Of a DNA stretch of 64,000 bases, positions 60,340-64,000 are shown piece by piece. This stretch comes from Flammeovirgaceae bacterium UBA2371 (GTDB taxonomy: Bacteria; Bacteroidota; Bacteroidia; Cytophagales; Cyclobacteriaceae). The stretch spans positions 5,697 to 69,696 of the forward strand of contig DDTF01000022.1 in assembly GCA_002345965.1 (NCBI GenBank), in the 5' to 3' direction. How positions within the stretch are numbered: the first letter of the stretch is position 1; each line of letters begins with the position of its first letter. The notes below the pieces were generated by a model, which saw only the letters and a program-made list of their open reading frames with translations, was not told where the DNA came from and made no database searches. Both the position numbers and the translations under genes were made by a program.

Positions 60340-62694
60340 CTAGTTTTTCTGAAGTGCTTCAAGCATCTGGTTGACATCAAAAGCGTCACTACCGGAAGTA
60401 CTATAGTTAATACCAACACGCAAAGCTTTTAGACCTGAAATTCCCTGCAAGTCTTCCACATCCAGCAACTCCGTGGAGCCTTTGATGAAATAACCTTTGC
60501 GTTCCAGGAATTTAATGTGTTGCAAATAAGTAAGCTTATCCTGTTCACTGCTATAAATAATGGCAATTTTACCAGGAGTAGTTATTCGCTCTTTACTGCC
60601 TTTTATGTTGGCTTTATCAATTCGTTTTTTTACTATTTCATAGCGCGCATTGTAGGCGCCTTCCACATCGAAGCGCTTTTCGTCCATCCTGAAGTGAACA
60701 GCAAGTGGCGTATTGAATACCAATATCAAAGAAGCGATATCGATGTCTGAGTCGAGCTCAGCCTTGATGGTCTGGAACTTTCGCTCAAGATCACACGTCA
60801 CCATCAGTTGCCAGAGCTGAAGGTTGTTTAAATAAACCGGATTAAATTCCAATTTATTTGAAATGGATTGTCCTATATAAATATTGTACTCAATACCATC
60901 TGTTTTGTACCTCTCGAAGTAATGGGGAAACATGCGCTGTGCCTCCATTTGTCTTTCATCAAGCGTGGAGGCCAAAGACTGATTAATAACATTTACACTT
61001 TGGTCATACTTCTTGCGCAACTCATATATAGAATTTAACTCTGGATGTAATAACTCCTTGTACTTATCTACCTGTTTTGCCAGCTCATTGTCATTTGTTT
61101 TTAGTTGTTCGAAAACAGGATGTATCTCTGTTTCCAAAAAACCGATTAGTGTGGTTTCGCTGCCAGAGTGCAGCTCTTTATCCAGTTCTTCAAGAAAGGT
61201 TTCTACTCTGGTACTGAGTTGCTCATAAATCGGCATCCTGGTTTTCTTGGTAGCCCAATGCAAAACATCATTGACAAGCAAAAGTTGCTTTATCAAATCG
61301 GCCCTTACAGCCTGATTTCTTTTCTCGGATGAGCCCTTGATGTCTAACTGACCATATAAGGGATAAACATTTCTAAAAACAATATCGCTGAACACGGGTT
61401 GCTCATTGTTCAATTTGCGCTCAATGAACTTGTTGGCTTCTTCCTCAAAGCGCCATTTTACGGATGGATGAATGGTGGTGCACTCTTGTTGTATAATGGC
61501 TTCCCTTCTATTCTGATCTTCTCTTTTGAAACGACTGATGGCCATGGCCAGTATGGGCATCACCGCATCTAACTTTTGGAGCGAGGCTCCATTTAAGTCA
61601 TATTTGTTATTGGAGCCCAATTCCAAAAAACCCAGAAACTCTTTACCGTTATTGATGGGAGCAATGATGTAGCTCTTCAAAGACGCATTTCGCAACGCTT
61701 TCGATAATCCGCTTTTTGAAAGATCATCGAATCGGTCTACATCTGCCACAATGAGCGGTTTTCGCTGATCAATTAAAAGGTCATAAGAGTAACCACACAA
61801 ATTATCGTTACACTTTAATTTTTCCTTTTTACCCAACATCAAACTACCCATACCTTCTTTGCGATGTGAAAAGAATGTATTGTCATCCATTGAAAGGAAA
61901 CCAATACGCAACTCCTTTAACCCAAAAAGACTTTGCAAGCCTTCGATAATACTTTCAGTAGCATTATCAGCGTTGCTTAAAAGATTAGCAGTGATACGGG
62001 ACAATGAATGATCGATGGTAACATCCATTAGGTTGGTTACACCAATCCCCCTCATGATCCAGCTATCAGGTGGAAATTTCTTTTTCCACAAATCGATATT
62101 ATCAAAATTATCGAGAAGCTCCAGATAGTCTTCAAGGGTGATGTCTATTGCTTTGTCCGTGGGAATCATTTCCAGCAAGTCTCCATTCATGGCCATACGG
62201 TAAGTGCGCACCGTATTCAATTTTTTATTTGGAATGTCCACCAATGTAGGCATGCCCATAGGAAATGCATACTTGTAATATCCTCCTAAAATTGCTGCAC
62301 AACCATAGATGTACAGTTGATCTTCAGTATAATCGTTCAATTCAAAACTGAAGTCCATTTCAGAGGCCTCCAGTATGTTTTTAAATCGGGAGCTTGTATA
62401 AAATGGTTTGAATTCAAAGGGGGGCATAATTCCCTTAATCTCATTGGTGAGTAACACTTCTGGAAAGAGCACTCTACACAAGCGCTGAATGATTTCCAAT
62501 TGAGGATTAAAATCATCGCTGTTGATGCCAGTTCTAAGTTCAGGATATGCTTCACATTCCTTTAATAGATTTTTAGCAAAAGTGGCCACATTAGGATCTG
62601 GATCTTTGGTTTGCATCTCCAAGGATTCAAATAGCTTATAGAAGCTAACCTGTGTAATGGCTGGAAAAGGTATCCTTTTGCCTTTGATGATCAT
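60340..62694 (-). CDS. large GAF-domain protein, Bacteroidota type
   Basis: A 784-residue cytoplasmic protein. A GAF-like domain is seen at about 215-390 (SIIEGLQSLFGLKELRIGFL, KPLIVADVDRFDDLSKSGL, SYIIAPINNGKEFLGFLELGS in parts). The N-terminal 200 residues and the helical C-terminal half (about 395-784) have no recognised domain and contain no kinase or output domain. It may bind a small ligand and act through protein contacts. Function is unknown. It lies upstream in direction of the zinc-ribbon gene. Confidence 0.85.
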   Translation of the reverse strand: MIIKGKRIPFPAITQVSFYKLFESLEMQTKDPDPNVATFAKNLLKECEAYPELRTGINSDDFNPQLEIIQRLCRVLFPEVLLTNEIKGIMPPFEFKPFYTSSRFKNILEASEMDFSFELNDYTEDQLYIYGCAAILGGYYKYAFPMGMPTLVDIPNKKLNTVRTYRMAMNGDLLEMIPTDKAIDITLEDYLELLDNFDNIDLWKKKFPPDSWIMRGIGVTNLMDVTIDHSLSRITANLLSNADNATESIIEGLQSLFGLKELRIGFLSMDDNTFFSHRKEGMGSLMLGKKEKLKCNDNLCGYSYDLLIDQRKPLIVADVDRFDDLSKSGLSKALRNASLKSYIIAPINNGKEFLGFLELGSNNKYDLNGASLQKLDAVMPILAMAISRFKREDQNRREAIIQQECTTIHPSVKWRFEEEANKFIERKLNNEQPVFSDIVFRNVYPLYGQLDIKGSSEKRNQAVRADLIKQLLLVNDVLHWATKKTRMPIYEQLSTRVETFLEELDKELHSGSETTLIGFLETEIHPVFEQLKTNDNELAKQVDKYKELLHPELNSIYELRKKYDQSVNVINQSLASTLDERQMEAQRMFPHYFERYKTDGIEYNIYIGQSISNKLEFNPVYLNNLQLWQLMVTCDLERKFQTIKAELDSDIDIASLILVFNTPLAVHFRMDEKRFDVEGAYNARYEIVKKRIDKANIKGSKERITTPGKIAIIYSSEQDKLTYLQHIKFLERKGYFIKGSTELLDVEDLQGISGLKALRVGINYSTSGSDAFDVNQMLEALQKN

Positions 62695-62788
62695 GGGCTC
62701 TTAAATTATATGTCTTAACGCGAAACTGATGCGTTTTGGTTCAATGTTGCTGCCATAGCTTGGATAGAAGGACGCAATTGCAGGTTTT

Positions 62789-64000
62789 TTAGTCTAATAA
62801 CTTTCGGAATTCTTCCAAAGCACTTGCATTTCCAATTACGGTCACCATATCTCCTATCAGCAAATGTGTGTCCCCATGAGGAATAAAAATTTCATTTTCC
62901 CTTCTCAAGACAACCAGAGAACCAGACTTAGGAAAAGGAACGTCTTTTACATAGAGCCTGTCTATGGCTTTATTTCTCACAGGTATTTCTTCCACGATAT
63001 ACCCACCAAAGCTATCAGTTAAAGCATGCGTAGTAGTAGGTCGCATTATTTCATTTTCAATTCTGGTGGCTATGATTTCATGTACATTGACCACTTGTAT
63101 ATCATTCAGATCTCTGTGATCATAATATAGCTCTGGCTTGGAGGTTATTGTGATCACTTTGCTATGATCCAGTTGTACTCTCAATATTTCCGCAATGAGG
63201 ATGTTCTTTTTTTCCGATTCCGTGAGCACAACAAATGTATCCACTGGTCTGACTTTTAAAAAGCGATAGGTGTCGGGATCTTGATCATTGGCATGCAACA
63301 CTTCTATGCCTATGTCGTTGAGTTTGTGCCAACGATCTCCTTTCGACTCTATCACCAGGTAAGAAATACCATGCAAGTCCAATCGCTTGGCCAGCTCCAG
63401 CGCTGCTTCACTTCCTCCTACTATATAGATACTATAGAAGTGATCTACCTCACTACTTAACAATTTATAAAGCAATGGAGAAAGTATTCCAATCAAAATG
63501 GCAACTACCACAATGCCAGTATTGGTAGCCGGTGTAATTAACCCAAGTGTCATACCAATCTGCGCGGTAGCAATGGTGAGCCCCATACGTGCAGAAAGCA
63601 AAATGCCTGCTGATAAGGAACGCTTCCATCCGAATAATTTCACCATGATAAACGATGGAACCAATTGTATCAGATAGATGGCCGCTATGAGTGTAAGTAT
63701 AAAGTTAAAACTTGTACCAAAGTCCTTCAAAGAAGCGATGTCGAGCTTTACACCTACCATAATAAAGAATATTGGTATGAAGAACCCATACCCCATACCA
63801 TCCAGCTTAAAGAGAAGTGCAGACCTGTCTTTTGGCAGGAATATCGACAACAATGTTCCGGCAAAGAAAGCACCCAACACTGGTTCGGTATTTATTGAAC
63901 TGGCAATAGCTACAAATAAAAGTAATACGGCTATTGAACCACGTATGCGTATTTGTGAAGCTGCATGTTCCAGTTTGTACAATAGTTTTTGAAAAAGGCT
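62789..64000 (-). CDS. CPA2-family cation:proton antiporter with TrkA domains (5' end cut by window edge)
   Basis: The frame is open to the window edge (SLFQKLLYKLEH precedes the first in-window Met-like TTG), so the N-terminal membrane part is missing. What remains holds about six membrane segments (LLFVAIASSINTEPVLGAFFAGTLLS, LLSARMGLTIATAQIGMTLG in parts), a Rossmann TrkA-N domain (IVGGSEAALELAKRL) and a TrkA-C domain ending in GDMVTVIGNASALEEF. This is the KefB/KefC-like CPA2 layout, for K+/H+ or Na+/H+ exchange under nucleotide control. Confidence 0.9.
   Translation of the reverse strand, partial: SLFQKLLYKLEHAASQIRIRGSIAVLLLFVAIASSINTEPVLGAFFAGTLLSIFLPKDRSALLFKLDGMGYGFFIPIFFIMVGVKLDIASLKDFGTSFNFILTLIAAIYLIQLVPSFIMVKLFGWKRSLSAGILLSARMGLTIATAQIGMTLGLITPATNTGIVVVAILIGILSPLLYKLLSSEVDHFYSIYIVGGSEAALELAKRLDLHGISYLVIESKGDRWHKLNDIGIEVLHANDQDPDTYRFLKVRPVDTFVVLTESEKKNILIAEILRVQLDHSKVITITSKPELYYDHRDLNDIQVVNVHEIIATRIENEIMRPTTTHALTDSFGGYIVEEIPVRNKAIDRLYVKDVPFPKSGSLVVLRRENEIFIPHGDTHLLIGDMVTVIGNASALEEFRKLLD

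Noticed and set aside
1..64000. tRNA, rRNA, integrase or transposase genes marking a genomic island
   Set aside because: None was recognised by motif reading on either strand; intergenic gaps are short and hold no tRNA-like T-arm motif.

Overview
The window reads as chromosomal DNA of a Bacteroidota, most likely a Cytophagales (Cyclobacteriaceae-like) bacterium. The signs are a SusC/SusD pair, several TonB-linked and 'outer membrane beta-barrel' proteins, two CBM9/DUF5916 proteins, a short 288-residue housekeeping sigma factor, many lipoproteins with acidic residues after the lipid cysteine, and promoter elements of the TAnnTTTG type. No rRNA, tRNA, CRISPR array, prophage or intact insertion sequence was recognised. 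The first gene (ABC permease) and the last (CPA2 antiporter) run off the window edges.

Layout. 1-6.5 kb: truncated FtsX/MacB permease, small membrane protein, DUF3088 protein, two GNAT acetyltransferases, a GyrI-like protein and a TonB-type outer membrane receptor. 6.6-12.3 kb: a compact minus-strand unit TetR - ABC exporter - HlyD adaptor - TolC, a complete type I-like trans-envelope exporter whose ATPase has lost key catalytic residues. 12.5-15.4 kb: FAS1 lipoprotein, zinc alcohol dehydrogenase, VIT-type ion transporter. 15.6-21.9 kb: plus-strand RND tripartite efflux operon preceded by a small exported protein. 22-26.4 kb: M20 amidohydrolase, NTF2-like and VOC proteins, two membrane proteins, a 44-bp tandem array and a GreA/GreB factor. 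26.5-30.5 kb: DUF5916 protein and a KAS III enzyme. 30.8-34.8 kb: an AT-richer plus-strand cluster of three consecutive lipoproteins (DxDxDG-loop protein, DUF3160, CapA).

34.8-41.8 kb: ECF sigma factor with its membrane partner, Bcr/CflA efflux pump, a REP-like palindromic repeat, second DUF5916 protein, AraC regulator, a lipoprotein cytochrome c and a 33-residue membrane peptide too short for normal gene calling. 41.9-48.8 kb: YD-repeat-like lipoprotein, SusD, SusC and rpoD. 49-54.2 kb: DUF819 transporter, PLD-like protein, malonate transporter MadLM and a TPR histidine kinase. 54.4-60.2 kb: uncharacterised protein, SDR oxidoreductase, Asp-box propeller protein with a LolA-like partner, zinc-ribbon protein. 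60.3-64 kb: large GAF protein and a CPA2 antiporter with a TrkA domain.

Functionally the window is dominated by envelope traffic: two tripartite exporters, MFS efflux, TonB/Sus uptake and several ion or carboxylate transporters. No long obvious novel system stands out. The best candidates for new biology are the degenerate-ATPase exporter, the DUF3160/CapA lipoprotein trio, the orphan madLM-PLD-DUF819 neighbourhood, the 44-bp tandem array and the small peptide after the cytochrome.
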